From positions 46,776,044 through 46,840,043 of the forward strand of contig OY979717.1 of assembly GCA_963855995.1 (NCBI GenBank): a DNA stretch of 64,000 bases. The letters run 5' to 3'. A program made the translations under genes and the position numbers. Below, in pieces: positions 37,051-48,480 of this stretch; position 1 is the stretch's first letter, and each line of letters opens with the position of its first letter. This DNA is from Muricea muricata (lineage: Eukaryota; Cnidaria; Anthozoa; Malacalcyonacea; Plexauridae). The notes below the pieces were generated by a model. That model ran no database searches and was not told the DNA's origin. It saw nothing but the letters and a program-made list of their open reading frames with translations.

Positions 37051-39320
37051 TTAAGGTTTCACAACGGCAGTAGGTAGTCGTCTATTTTCTCTCATGCCTG
37101 GCAATTCTATCCAACGGTCATTACCAATGGTCAAACATTCAACCGAGTTCAGGTAGCCATGTCGCTGATTCCATCCTCCCACGACGTAAACCACTTCATC
37201 CATAATAACAGCTGAGGAACCGTACCTTCTGTGTATCATCGACGGCAGCTTCTGACTTTGTCCGGTCACTGTTTCGTACATAATGACGTCATTTAACACC
37301 TGGTCATTCTTATCTGCGCCACCGATAACGATGATCATAGTTCTCCAAGTAACTGTCGACATTCCGCAAACGCAATACGGCAACGCTTCAAGTCGTTTGC
37401 GTTCATTCTTTGCGAACTCATAGGAGACGACACTATCAATGGCATCCTTGCTTAACCCCGTTAACGTTCCTCCCAGAACAAAGAGTTTGTCGTTCACGAG
37501 TTCTGATCCGTGGTTTCGTGTCGCCTGAAGCATTCTAAACAATCGCTTGGAAGAATAGGGCGGAACAACGAGCAACTCGTACACGGCATTCGACGTTTTA
37601 TTTTCGCTCATGTTCATCCCTCCAATGATGAGCAATCTGTCTTGATAAACTATCAGGGAATGGCTCGATAATTTGACAGGTAGTTTACCTTCAAACATTC
37701 TCCATTGCAAAGGATGCTGGTCCATCTTTAAGATCTCTATGCTGTCAGTACAAGCACGACCATCAAAGCCGCCCGACACGATGACGTCTTTGTTAAAAAC
37801 GCAAGAAGCCGCTTCAACTCTTGGCTGATTCATGGACGGTAGCATTGCCGACATCAATCTTGCTATGTTGTATATTTCCACTGAGTTTAATATCGTACCA
37901 GCATAATTCCAGCCACCCATGATTATGATCTCTGGCTCATTGTTAGCTACATAGCCTCTAACTGCTCGTGCTCCGTCGCTCACATTCGCTGCTGGCAGTA
38001 ACAGTTTTAACATATCGGCCACTGTCTGGAATTCTTGCTTCATTTCTGCTTTCATTTCCGCTTGGGTTCGTCTGATCTCGTCGACATTTCCCTAAATTGT
38101 AAATAATAGCAAAAATGGAGAGTTTTAGTTCAACGTTCACGGCAAACGGCCATTCTCGGTGGGTGTTGCAGTGTAGGTGTTAGGGTTAGATTCAGGGTTA
38201 GGTGTTAGAGTTGGATTCAGGGTTACAGTGTACGTGTAATTCAGGATTAACCATGTAGCTATGTAGCGTCGTAGCTATGTAGCGTCGTAGCTATGTGCTG
38301 ATGCAAAAACGAATTCTTCAACGAATCAATCATAAACTGCGTTATGTAGTCAGGCGAAAACGATGCTTGCGCTGTCATGTGAGTTTATATATTCACAACG
38401 TAAGCTGAAAAACATAGCTGGCCATGGTGATAAAAAAATCGATGCTACGACCTTTAGAACGCCAGTGCAATGCTCTGGCAACTGTGCCAGCGACGTGGCC
38501 GCGTAGCTCAGTTCGCAGAGCATTGGGCTCGAAACGACCTGAGACCTCCAAAGGTCTTAGGTTTGATTCTTGCCGAGATCAGGCGCGTATCTTTCAGCGA
38601 CTGCCGCAAACATAAACACCGCAAACATAATATCTTACTCACTTTCAACTCCATTACTTTAGCATTTAATTCATCTTGCTTTCTTTCGATTCCTACTAGT
38701 TGACCATTCATTGCGTTCAGGTCCTTATTAAATTGATCCTGCCTTGCTTTAATTTGATCTTGACTTCCCTTCACACGGTCCATATCATATTTTATTTTTT
38801 CTTGGTTTCGTTGAATGTCTGTGTACTCTACACATTTGTCGCTGCTACTGATTGCATTCTTTCCTCGCTTGGCTCTTGCAACATCATCGCACTTGAGATG
38901 CTCATTGCACTCTTGATCCTTGTCTTTTTTACAAACAACCATTTCACATCTCTCGCAGGAAATGGGAGCAAATTCGCATTGTTCGACATGGTACTGAAGA
39001 TCTTCAAGGCGGACATACTCGGAACATCCTCGACTGTTGTACTCGCAGTTGATTTTCAGGTCTGCTAAATAGCTCATCAAAAATCTTGGTGGATTCTTCA
39101 AGGTTTCTGGAGTCAAGTGCTCTCTGCATTCCGGACACGTTTGAGAATTTTCAAGATGTCTTATTATACAAGCATAGCAAAATGGATGTTCTTTGTTTTG
39201 GCAAGCTTTAGGATTTCTGAGTACGTCTTGGCATATAGCGCAGATAAGGCCATATCTGACAGGAACTTCAAAACGTCGCTCATCATACCCTTGCTCGTTG
39301 TTTTCCACTCTGCGAGCCAT
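37051..39320 (-). CDS. RING finger / TRAF-type zinc finger / coiled-coil / kelch-repeat protein, two exons, 572 aa
   Basis: Exons 38643-39320 (226 codons) and 37051-38091 (346 codons plus TAA) join in phase 0 with a GTGAGT donor and a CAATTTAG acceptor. The N-terminus is a C3HC4 RING: C27, C30, C40, H45, C48, C51, C62, C65. It is followed by a TRAF-type zinc-finger region about 88-140 (CEYNSRGCSEYV, HVEQCEFAPISCERCEM) and a Gln/Lys-rich coiled coil about 165-245 that the intron splits. The C-terminal about 300 residues hold roughly six kelch repeats with GG pairs (IIIMGGWN, VIVSGGFDG, LLIIGGMN, LFVLGGT, IIVIGGADK, VYVVGGWN). RING plus TRAF-type fingers suggests an E3 ubiquitin ligase with kelch-based substrate recognition; that function is inferred. 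The start ATG immediately precedes ARRVENN. Confidence 0.92.
38160..38300. repeat. Degenerate GGGTTAGATTCA and ATGTAGCGTCGTAGCT tandem words
   Basis: GTTAGGGTTAGATTCAGGGT recurs in degenerate form between 38178 and 38230, followed by repeats of GTAGCTATGTAGCGTC. It looks like minisatellite DNA in the RING-kelch intron; the resemblance to TTAGGG telomere repeats is limited and probably incidental. Confidence 0.45.
38440..38595. mobile_element. Head-to-head tRNA-derived SINE pair in the RING-kelch intron
   Basis: The plus-strand copy (about 38500-38590) has CCGCGTAGCTCAGTTCGCAG (A box), GGTTTGATTCTTGCC (B box) and about 60 nt between them. The minus-strand copy (about 38440-38495) reads GGCACAGTTGCCAGAGCATT. 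The heads meet at about 38500. The match to the tRNA consensus is too poor at the acceptor stem for a tRNA gene. Confidence 0.6.
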
Positions 39321-40460
39321 TGTCTTAATTGTGCAAATTTTACCAATTTTTATTCATAATTTTATCTAGGGAATGTCAACCTGCAGCCTTCTATTAGACA
39401 ACAACCTGAAATGAGATACATGTAATTTAGTCCTCGTCTTGTGTAAAGGAATCTGGAATCCACTAACCAGAGACCAGAATTCACTAGTATCCAAAATCCA
39501 CAACTGATCCTCACGTTTTAGTAAAAATATTGGTTGCAACGTTTAACAATTCTAGCTGTTATTTCATGATTGATTGTAATTTTACGCATGTAAATGAAGC
39601 CGACGTAAGCCCGAACTTAACCGTGACAATTCCAATAATTTTCTGGATACAAATATTTTACTGGGTTGCAACGTTCGGAGGGGTGGAATCCACTTGTAAA
39701 AATTGCAACTAGTTACTAGGAATCGGGAATCCGCTAGGAAGAACACAGAATTTACTAGTATGAATCCAGAATCCACTAGCAAAAATCCGCAATCCAGTAA
39801 AAGGAATCCGGAATCCAGCAAACGGAATCCTGAATCTTTTGGATTCGTTTAGCCGAAGGTGGGTTTAATTAATACAGGGTGGCCCCCAAAAAAGTACTCC
39901 TCTCTGATTTGATCTTACGCGAGCGAGGTTCGTGTAAAATCATAAAGTAGACACATAAAACCCCCTAAGAGCAAGCTTCTGCGGAAAAAAGGGACATCTG
40001 AAAGATAGAATAAGCAATTTGCGCAGCGCAGTGTCAGACGCACACACTATTCAAAACATTTCGAACTAACGTTGATAGCATCGATAGTGCAGTCAAGGCA
40101 CAAAACTTAGTCTGCAGTATATACTTGTCGAAAGTACGCATTTTTCATTGACTATCTAATGCACATGACTAAATTTCAAAATTTGTGTCTCAAACTCTGC
40201 ACAGAATTAGCAGTGACAGTCAAATGAATTTTTCACTGAAATTCGATACATTTGGTTCAATTTTTGTTTTGATAAAACGAAATTGATCTATTTCCTATTC
40301 AAAATAGACATGCCAAACCAGACATGTGATTTTATAATCGGTAATATGTTTTAATATCTCTTTGATATGTTCTTTCATTTTTCTAGCGTCAAAGGATGGT
40401 TATAGAGAGATATTGAAAGATCCTATGTTTTTTTGTTATTTTGTTACGTCTGTTCACCTT
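39321..40460. other. Intergenic region with a GGAATCC minisatellite
   Basis: Holds the RING-kelch upstream region, the repeat block at 39440-39850, and a lone transposon-like terminus ACAGGGTGGCCCCCAAAAAA at about 39875. The remainder to 40460 shows nothing supportable. Confidence 0.4.
39440..39850. repeat. Degenerate minisatellite, unit about 18-20 bp (GGAATCCAGAATCCACTAG)
   Basis: GAATCTGGAATCCACTAACC occurs at 39450, variants recur to 39510, and after about 180 bp of other sequence it resumes at 39718-39845 (CGGGAATCCGCTAGG, CCAGAATCCACTAG, CCGGAATCCAGC and so on). Antisense ORFs over it are repetitive products of the unit. Confidence 0.7.
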
Positions 40461-40468
40461 TTTTAATG

Positions 40469-40777
40469 CTACATTAACTCATATTTAGACAAACTATCGT
40501 ACATCTTGTCAAGTCCATTCAGTCTTTCCTGCAAACGTTGGTAAATGTATAAAACGTCACCACCGAATTCCCCTCTCCATCCTGAAATGCCCCTCATTAC
40601 ATTGTGTGTGTGGTGCATCACGATATACTTTTTAGAAATTTCAAATGCTGGTAAACAATATTGGGCTAGTTTTGCCATTTCCATCAAAGTGCCAGACAAT
40701 GTGATCCGATCCCTAAATAGGTCTTTTCCTCGAGGAATCAACAACACATAATTAATTAAAATGCATAAATCAATCAT
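40469..40777 (-). other. Candidate terminal coding exon, unrecognised
   Basis: A 102-codon minus-strand reading frame with normal amino-acid balance (FRDRITLSGTLMEMAKLAQY, HHTHNVMRGISGWRGEFGGD, RLQERLNGLDKMYDSLSKYE) and a pyrimidine-rich TTGTTGATTCCTCGAG just before RKDLFRD-like coding sequence, so it could be a last exon. I do not recognise the protein and found no partner exon up to 42 kb. Confidence 0.3.
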
Positions 40778-40799
40778 GCGTTTGAAAAATTATACACTC

Positions 40800-42054
40800 A
40801 TGCACCAGCCTTCTATTTCAGTTAGTTTAAACAGCACTTGTTCAGTGATAGGTCGAGATGCCCGTTTCTCGAACCTGCCACAGAATAGTAAATAAAAAAG
40901 GAGAACTGTCACTCAGCAATGCAACCCTAGATATCTCATATACACTAGATTGTCCATCCCACTATGCATCCCACACTGTGGGCACGCGAAAATTGAAGCC
41001 GGATCGCAGGCTCACGGAGTTTACACGGAGCATGACAGTTTTAAAATAATAAATCATTCCTCTTTTATGCATCTAAAAAGTATTTAATACACAAATGCAG
41101 AAAAGCATAGTATTTTGTGAAGCATTTTTTTGATGAGTGGGAACGACCAATATGGCCATGGCTATTGTTATGAGGGGAAACCGCTGAGATTATTGGCTTC
41201 ACTTTTGATATATAGATCCGCTACCTAGTGTATGTTTGATATCTGAGTGCAACATGCAAGGCTTAATAACTACACAATACGATTTGCCTTATACGACTCT
41301 TACCCTATCGCATGCTTTTTAATAAGGCCTTTCTGATTTATCTTATGTTCTGAACCCACTCGCCGAGACGTTAAATAACTTTAATAGTCTTTTATACTAT
41401 TGTCAAATGCAGAATCGTTGAAAAGATCATCTCACCTGCGGAATATCGCGAGAGACTGCAAGAATCATTTTCCTACTTTGCCATAATTATCTATGCTTTA
41501 CGATTTGTAGTCCACCGAAGCGACGAGACGACAGTCGATCTTTTCTATGACTCTGCAATAAGACAACGATAAATTAAATACACAGATTGCTTTTCAGTTA
41601 ACCGGTAAAACCTGTGATTGCTTGCTACGAAATGATTTTTTAATACTAAAGTCTGAACATGTTTACAGCCGTTGCAAACCATTGTAATACAAACTCTACC
41701 AGTGGCGCCGTTTGAACTTTGAACAGTATTCAACAACCGGCAGCACAATATAATATCATATTACCATAATTTTCCTGATAATTTTCACTTACCATCACAC
41801 ATTTATCAATTATCACATTATATTTTGTAGTTCAAAGAACCAAAATCTTCGATTAACATTTAATACCTAAAAAGTCTTACTAACCAGCAAAAATTTAATC
41901 TATCTGTGACTAGTTATTAACTTCCTGGAAGTCTCCTTCTTAAATTTTGCAATCTTGTGACTTCGGCAAACATAAAACCCGGACTGTTCAGGTTCAGGAC
42001 TCATCTCCAACACATTAAAAATCCGGACTATAGGACCTTAAACATTGACATGAA
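40800..42054. other. Intergenic stretch without supported features
   Basis: AT-rich. The 40858-41049 and 41545-41748 ORFs have no recognisable domain. Nothing else seen. Confidence 0.35.
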
Positions 42055-43587
42055 CCTTTAACTTAAGACATCATCAGACTAAATGGTATAAAATTACATG
42101 AGATTTGAATATATATGTGCTAATTATTATATATTAAGGTGTTATGTTACGTGGTAGTAAGGAAGATAAAGGATAGGAGGGTGCAGGATAGTACATGGCA
42201 GGACGATACAGACAAAAGACACAAAACAGACGCAAAACAGCAGATGATATATTAAAGAAGGTTAAGTGGAATAGAGCTGCCCTGGACGTTAAGAGAGGGT
42301 TTGAGTTTAGGTATAAGGACAAGAGTCGGAGCAAGAAGAGAGAATTTTGAAGTCGTCAAAGTTGGCAGAGTGACTTGTAGTGTTTAAGTGAGAGAGTATA
42401 CTAGACATAACTGGACTGAATGACGGTTTTCCACTTATAGGAGTGATTCCTAAGTGTTCCGATATTCTGATGTGTAAATGGCGCGTGGTTTGACCCACAT
42501 ACGACGCGGAACAGCATTGACACTTAAATAGATATATACAACACCAGATCTCAGAAACTTAGGGACTTTATCCTTAAAAGAAAAGAAAGAAGAAATGCGT
42601 GTGGAGGAGCAAAAAACAAATCGAATGTTAAGATGGGGATAAGCAGCATTGCAAAGTCGAGTGATTTGGGTGCAAGTTTGAAGAGAGTGTGAGCCCGTGA
42701 AAGGAAGGCAGAAACAGATAGTTTTTTTAGGGACCGTGTGAATAATGGGTTTAGGTTCGAAAATATCGTTAAGGAAACGACGAACAAGATGGTCAAACAT
42801 ATGGGAAGGGAAACCATTCAAGTTAAACAGTTTCCTAACAACTTCCAGCTGAATATGAGAGTTTTCATAGCTGGAACAGATGTTGAAAATCCGATAAAGT
42901 AAGCAGGAGACTAGAGAACGTTTATAAGCAAGAGGAATAAAGCTGTGGAAGTTAGTAAAGAGACCGGTGAAAGTGGGATTACGGAAAACAGAGGTGGAAA
43001 ATTTACCGTTTTAGCAAGTTATTTCAACGTCGAGAAAAGGAAGGTTGCCGTCTTTTTCCAGTTCGGATGCAAAAGAAATGTTGGGGTATTGGCGGTTAAG
43101 ATGGTTGAGGAAAAGAGGTACATGATCCAAGGATCGGAAAAGAAGAAAACAGTCATTACCACACCATCTGAATTTATGTCACTGTTCAAGAGTTCTTGAA
43201 CAAAAGAGAAAGAATCCTTGATGACGAGAGAGCTGGTAGAAAGAAATGAAGAGTTTGGCTATATGATACGAACAGTGGTTGATAGAAGATAGAATAGGTC
43301 TTAAAGAGATAGAGGATTTGTGGATTTTGGAGAGTCCATATACTATGCGTATACGTGTACCAGTAGGATACAGTTCCTTGTAGGTTTATTCGCTAATGCA
43401 ACTGCCGGCTTTGAGTTTTGTTAACAACGTTTTAATTTGATTCTCGCGTTTGAGAGTGAGCTTGATTGCATCGTCGTTCAAAAGTTCAAATTTTGAAGTA
43501 TCCGACAGTATTCCATCCATCTTTTTATTGTAGTCATACTTATTAAGAATGACTACTCCGTTGCCCGTGTCGGGTTTCATGATGACA
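42055..43587 (-). mobile_element. Penelope-like element, 5'-truncated and internally deleted, minus strand
   Basis: Read on the minus strand it starts with a PLE N-terminal/RT-entry segment (KPDTGNGVVILNKYDYNKKM), then YGLSKIHKSSISLRPILSS. A deletion removes the palm YxDD region, then LPFLDVEIT and the thumb-like region PSHMFDHLVRRFLNDIFEPK follow, then a GIY-YIG endonuclease (LFKCQCCSASYVGQTTRHLH). Several frame breaks make it a dead copy. Its 3' end stops inside a hammerhead-like motif. The inner end abuts the plus-strand copy at 43588 head to head. Confidence 0.8.
42058..42095 (-). ncRNA. Broken hammerhead-like motif (left PLE partner)
   Basis: On the minus strand CTGATGA and TGTCTTAAGTTAAAG match the motif at 44510-44569, then the sequence diverges before GAAAC, so the catalytic core is incomplete. 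The divergence point coincides with the end of the inverted repeat. Confidence 0.6.
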
Positions 43588-44600
43588 CCACTTTCACCGG
43601 TCTTTTTACTAACTTCCACAGCTTTATTCCTCTTGCTTACGAACGTTCTTTTGTCTCCTGCTTACTTCATCGCATTTTCAACATCTGTTCCCGCTATGAA
43701 AACTTTCATATTCAGCTTGAAGTTGTTAGGAAACTGTTTAACTTGAATGGTTTCCCTTCCCATATGTTTGACCATCTTGTTCGTCGTTTCCTTAACGATA
43801 TTTTCGAACCTAAACCCATTATTCACACGGTCCCTAAGAAAATTATCTATTTCTGCCTTCCTTTCACTGGCTCACACTCTCTTCAAACTCGCACCCAAAT
43901 CACTCGACTTTGCAATGCTGCTTATCCCCATCTTAACATTCGATTTGTTTTTTGCTCCTCCACACGCATTTCTTCTTTCTTTTCTTTTAAGGATAAAGTC
44001 CCTAAGTTTCTGAGATCTGGTGTTGTATATATCTATTTAAGTGTCAATGCTGTTCCGCGTCGTATGTGGGTCAAACCACGCGCCATTTACACATCAGAAT
44101 ATCGGAACACTTAGGAATCACTCCTATAAGTGGAAAACCGTCATTCAGTCCAGTTATGTCTAGTATACTCTCTCACTTAAACACTACAGGTCACTCTGCC
44201 AACTTTGACGACTTCAAAATTCTCTCTTCTTGCTCCGACTCTTGTGAATTAATGATTCACGAAAGCCGGCTCCTTATATCTAAACTCAAACCCTCTCTTA
44301 ACGTCCAGGGCAGCTCTATTCCACTTAACCTTCTTTGATATATCATCTGTTGTTTTGCGTCTGTTTTGCGTCTGTTTTGTGTCTTTTGTCTGTATTGTCC
44401 TGTCATGTACTATCCTGCACCCTCCTATCCTTTATCTTCTTTACTACCACGTAACATAACACCTTGTAAATATATAATAATTAGCACATATATATTCAAA
44501 TCTCATGTAATTTTATACTATTTAGTCTGATGATGTCTTAAGTTAAAGACGAAACGTTACCAATAAAATTTATTATTTTAAATCTTACTGTCTCATGGCT
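43588..44600 (+). mobile_element. Penelope-like element, 5'-truncated, plus strand (partner of 42055-43587)
   Basis: Inverted copy of 42055-42978, about 95% identical, with the same thumb/endonuclease region (PSHMFDHLVRRFLNDIFEPK, then YVGQTTRHLHIRISEHLG). It ends with an intact hammerhead-like motif at 44510-44569 and an A/T-rich tail. It shares with the left copy an extra TA dinucleotide at the thumb/GIY-YIG boundary that breaks the frame. Confidence 0.82.
44510..44569 (+). ncRNA. Hammerhead-ribozyme-like motif at the PLE 3' end
   Basis: CTGATGA at 44527-44533, helix II GTCTT/AAGAC closed by AAGTTA, then GAAAC followed by GTT and the predicted cleavage point before ACC. Helix I: GT pairs with AC beside the core and TTTTA with TAAAA farther out, separated by an internal loop. 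Helix III is only two base pairs (AC/GT). One extra U lies between the CUGAUGA box and helix II. The match to the hammerhead consensus is seen; activity is inferred. Confidence 0.7.
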
Positions 44601-44978
44601 TTATTAAAAGTTATATGTTGGGCTCTCATATTTATTATAAGAATAAAAGTGACAAGTCAGTCATATCTCTAAAACGCATGCGTACTACATTTCGTAGTTT
44701 CGAAGCAGGGTAACGAGCCATGAATGGACGTGTCCTGCTCACATTAGCAACTGTGTGTGGTATATATATCAACTGTGTGTGGTATATATACGTGGTATAT
44801 GTATGTGGTATATATATATCTACCTATGACACTCTGCGCATGCCTGGATGCGTTGATGTCCCCGTGTTGTCCCACATGTGTCTGGTGAGTGCACTCGCAT
44901 GTGGTTATGTACGAGTATCATGTATCTGGGTATGTACAAAACATGCTTGTCTGTAGATAGTATATATATATATATATA

Positions 44979-45096
44979 TAATTGTGCAAAATGCCTCAAA
45001 AACTTACCACTACAGTCTGTTTCATCCAGAGGGAATCTTCAGATATGGATGAAACAGACTGTAGTGGTAAGTTTTTGAGGTATTTTGCACAATTAT
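44979..45096. repeat. 118-bp palindrome of PLE-end type containing a hammerhead
   Basis: ATTGTGCAAAATGCCTCAAA and its inverse bound two arms of about 48 bp around a 19-bp centre. The left side abuts a (TA)n tract. By its hammerhead core it is the shortest head-to-head PLE-end pair in the cluster. Confidence 0.75.
45006..45050 (-). ncRNA. Hammerhead-like motif, CUGAAGA variant
   Basis: Minus strand: CTGAAGA (45036-45042), helix II TCC/GGA with loop CTCT, GAAAC (45019-45023), helix III ACA/TGT with loop GAC, predicted cleavage after GTA. Helix I is weak in this rearranged context (G-U and A-U pairs). Same core plan as the motif at 45866-45905. Confidence 0.6.
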
Positions 45097-45159
45097 ACAT
45101 TTCGCTCTGTCTATATGTCATTGAGCGCTCTTTTGTATTTCGCTAACCAAAACTAGCAC

Positions 45160-45272
<113 letters not shown>

Positions 45273-45376
45273 ACAATAATAATAACTTTTGAAAGTATTC
45301 AAGATTGAAGAGTGCTCGATATTAGTTTTAATAGAGCAATTCAAATAGTTTATTTAAAACAAATAGTTACAAATTT

Positions 45377-45416
45377 CGCTACACAGTGTTTCACGCCAGA
45401 AGGCGATCATCAGGCG
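45377..45416 (-). ncRNA. Hammerhead ribozyme motif, left arm of the 45.3-45.9 kb pair
   Basis: Mirror image of 45866-45905 with an identical core: CGC before CTGATGA, helix II CGCC/GGCG with loop TTCT, GAAAC, helix III ACA/TGT with loop CTG, predicted cleavage after GTA, then GCG closing helix I. Confidence 0.75.
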
Positions 45417-45865
45417 AATGAATACTCGTATACTATATCGTTAGACGGTTTGTGTGATGACGCTCGTCATATCGCTTGCGCTAACAATTTAAATTTGAAT
45501 TATGTATTTGCACGAGCGCGCGCGCGCTTGAAGTTCTGTGCGTTGAACTTTTTTCTATGGCGGCACTTCGTGAAAAGCTCTGATCTCTTGTTCAAACGTG
45601 TTCCTGCATACACTGCCGGCGGAAGATCATGCGACCTATGCTTAGAAGAAAAGATTTTTATCCTGAAATCGAATAAGGACAAAACGTTGAACAAGAGATC
45701 AGAGCTTTTCACGAAGTGCCGCCATAGAAAAAAGTTCAACGCAGAGAACTTCAAGCGCGCGCGCGCTCGTGCAAATACATAATTCAAATTTAAATTGTTA
45801 GCGCAAGCGATATGACGAGCGTCATCACACAAACCGTCTAACGATATAGTATACGAGTATTCATT

Positions 45866-45905
45866 CGCCTGATGATCGCCTTCTGGCGTGAAACACTGTG
45901 TAGCG
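45866..45905 (+). ncRNA. Hammerhead ribozyme motif, right arm of the 45.3-45.9 kb pair
   Basis: CGC-CTGATGA-T-CGCC-TTCT-GGCG-T-GAAAC-A-CTG-TGT-A-GCG. All invariant core bases (CUGAUGA, GAA) are present; three helices form, with helix I CGC/GCG and possible extension TT/AA. U faces U at the base of helix II. It sits in the 3' end of a PLE. Hammerheads in PLE terminal repeats are known in the literature; activity here is untested. Confidence 0.78.
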
Positions 45906-45957
45906 AAATTTGTAACTATTTGTTTTAAATAAACTATATATATATTTATATATTATA

Positions 45958-46720
<763 letters not shown>

Positions 46721-46743
46721 ATGTAAAAGGCTTGTCAGAAAGG

Positions 46744-47374
46744 CTCAAGCGCATTTTAGAGAAGGCTGGTGTGCGGACAGCGTTGAAGCCATGTCAGACA
46801 TTGGCTGATGTTTTTTGAGTGCCGAAGGAAAGACCGACACCCAATCGAGTAAAGGGCATTGTTTATAAAGTTAAGTGTAACTCGTGCTCATTTACATAAT
46901 TATATTGGTGAAACAAAGAGAACGTGGGAGACCCGATGGTCAGAACATAAACCCGGTGTGAGAAAACATAATTATTCGGCGGTTAAAGATCACGCAGAAA
47001 CTACAGGCCATGAAGTGAGATCAACAGACGTCGAGATATTGGAACGAGGTGTAATTAATCATCAGAAACGCTTATTTTTGGAGGCAGTTCATTCAGTTAA
47101 GACAAAAGATAGTGTAAATGAACATATTGAACTCCCAAGTGCGTATTTACTATTAATTACATCATTACAGTAATACAAAAGACGGCGAATAAGTAATGAC
47201 ACATTGCCAGTATTTAATTCTGACTTGAACTTAGTTTATGTACATGTTTTATTACTCTGAAAAAGGCCGCAGAAAGCGGTCGAAAATTCAGTTAGATGTT
47301 ATAGTTTTAAATAAAGAATTTTCAAAGTTTTAATATTAGATCAGATACAACATTGTTTTTATTATATCATGATA
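46744..47374 (+). mobile_element. 5'-truncated PLE, plus strand, frameshifted GIY-YIG
   Basis: Inverted partner of the 46080-46690 copy, about 97% identical. It carries a 4-bp insertion between KCNSCSFT and YIGETK that breaks the frame, and a 24-bp insertion near the inner end. The tail CAGATACAACATTGTTTTTA mirrors the left one and is followed by (TA)n at 47395. Confidence 0.83.
47254..47292 (+). ncRNA. Mutated hammerhead-like motif (CUGAAAA)
   Basis: Plus-strand partner of 46155-46193. It differs at the invariant G of CUGANGA (G to A), expected to abolish cleavage. Otherwise the helices are identical. Confidence 0.65.
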
Positions 47375-47393
47375 ACAACTGATCGCCCAAGTA

Positions 47394-47635
<242 letters not shown>

Positions 47636-47639
47636 TACC

Positions 47640-48480
47640 GGTATATAACAATATTTAATTGAATAAGTTGCTACTTAAAGTTTTATGCAACAAGCAATCA
47701 TCAGGCAACATAATAATACGCTTATGTTTTTACGTTACGCTACTCGCAATGAGTTTGCTGACGCGTGTTCAATTCGTTTGAATTGTCCCGCGTAAAATTT
47801 GCGCGCGTGCGCGCATTTCGTGAAAAGTTCGCTACGTTTATTTCAACTAGAACCAGAGTTATGGTTAAACATAATTTGTAGTTTCTCTTCTAAACATAAA
47901 TTGCAGTCGTTTCTACCGGCTTTGACCGAGCTAGAACGAGACAAGATTTATCTTATACTGTTTCTTATTTAGCTTTAAGTTCCAAATATGTTTTGAAAGT
48001 TCAGTATTGTTCTTGCATTTGATATCGTCGAATGATTTCTTGTGATTCTGTACCTATCTTTAAATGTCGTCGCTGTCATGCCGATGTAGGTTTTTCTTTC
48101 GTTGCTGTCTTTCGTTATCACTTCCGCTTTGTAAACTAAATCTTTCGTCAAGCACACTTGGTTCAGGGGACATTCCTTTACATTCCTACAATTACATTGT
48201 TTATCTTTGGTGGACTCTTGGGCGGATTTAGTTTCTCTCATGCAGCTATAGCTAACCTTGATCGTATTTCGGTTGAAGATTTTATGGATGATGTTTTAGG
48301 AAAATGTTTGTCGATTGATTTCAGGAAATCTCCAGCAACGTTGGTTCGCACGGTTTTACTATAGGGTGGGTTGAACCAGATGATGTTTCTTGATCGTTTA
48401 CGTTTTTCGTTTTGAGATCGGCTTTCGGTTGTGGGCGTTGATTCAGCAGTTGGGTACTGGAGTTTGGTATAATCCACGAG
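47640..48480 (-). mobile_element. 5'-truncated PLE 3' region (second PLE family)
   Basis: The minus-strand frames 48477-48238 and 48241-47975 encode a PLE segment with RNIIWFNPPYSKTVRTNV and FLKSIDKHFPK, then a Cys-rich linker and GIY-YIG part (CPLNQVCLTKDLVYKAEV, KTYIGMTATTFKDRYR). Further downstream are degenerate traces of a CNLCL-type module and a hammerhead-like motif at 47667-47709. It is frame-broken and non-autonomous. Confidence 0.8.
47667..47709 (-). ncRNA. Hammerhead-like motif with a mutated core
   Basis: Minus strand: GTTGC-CTGATGA, helix II TGC/GCA region, then AAAAC where GAAAC is expected (G to A), helix III ACT/AGT, predicted cleavage after GTA, helix I GTTGC/GCAAC of five pairs. 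Likely inactive. Confidence 0.6.

Larger units (their letters stand above)
45346..45936. mobile_element. Head-to-head pair of PLE 3' ends
   Basis: Arms 45346-45599 and 45683-45936 are near-perfect inverted copies. The plus-strand copy encodes the C-terminal module found after GIY-YIG in cnidarian-type PLEs (CDLCLEEKIFIL, LNKRSELFTKCRHRKKF) and then a hammerhead. The minus copy begins at LNKRSELF. Both 3' ends face outward, the right one into (TA)n at 45963. Confidence 0.8.

Noticed and set aside
38170..38235. Interstitial telomere (TTAGGG)n
   Set aside because: Only two clean TTAGGG words; the unit is longer and contains ATTCA.
38500..38595. Possible functional tRNA gene
   Set aside because: A- and B-box words are present, but acceptor and anticodon stems do not close and the copy is paired head to head with another.
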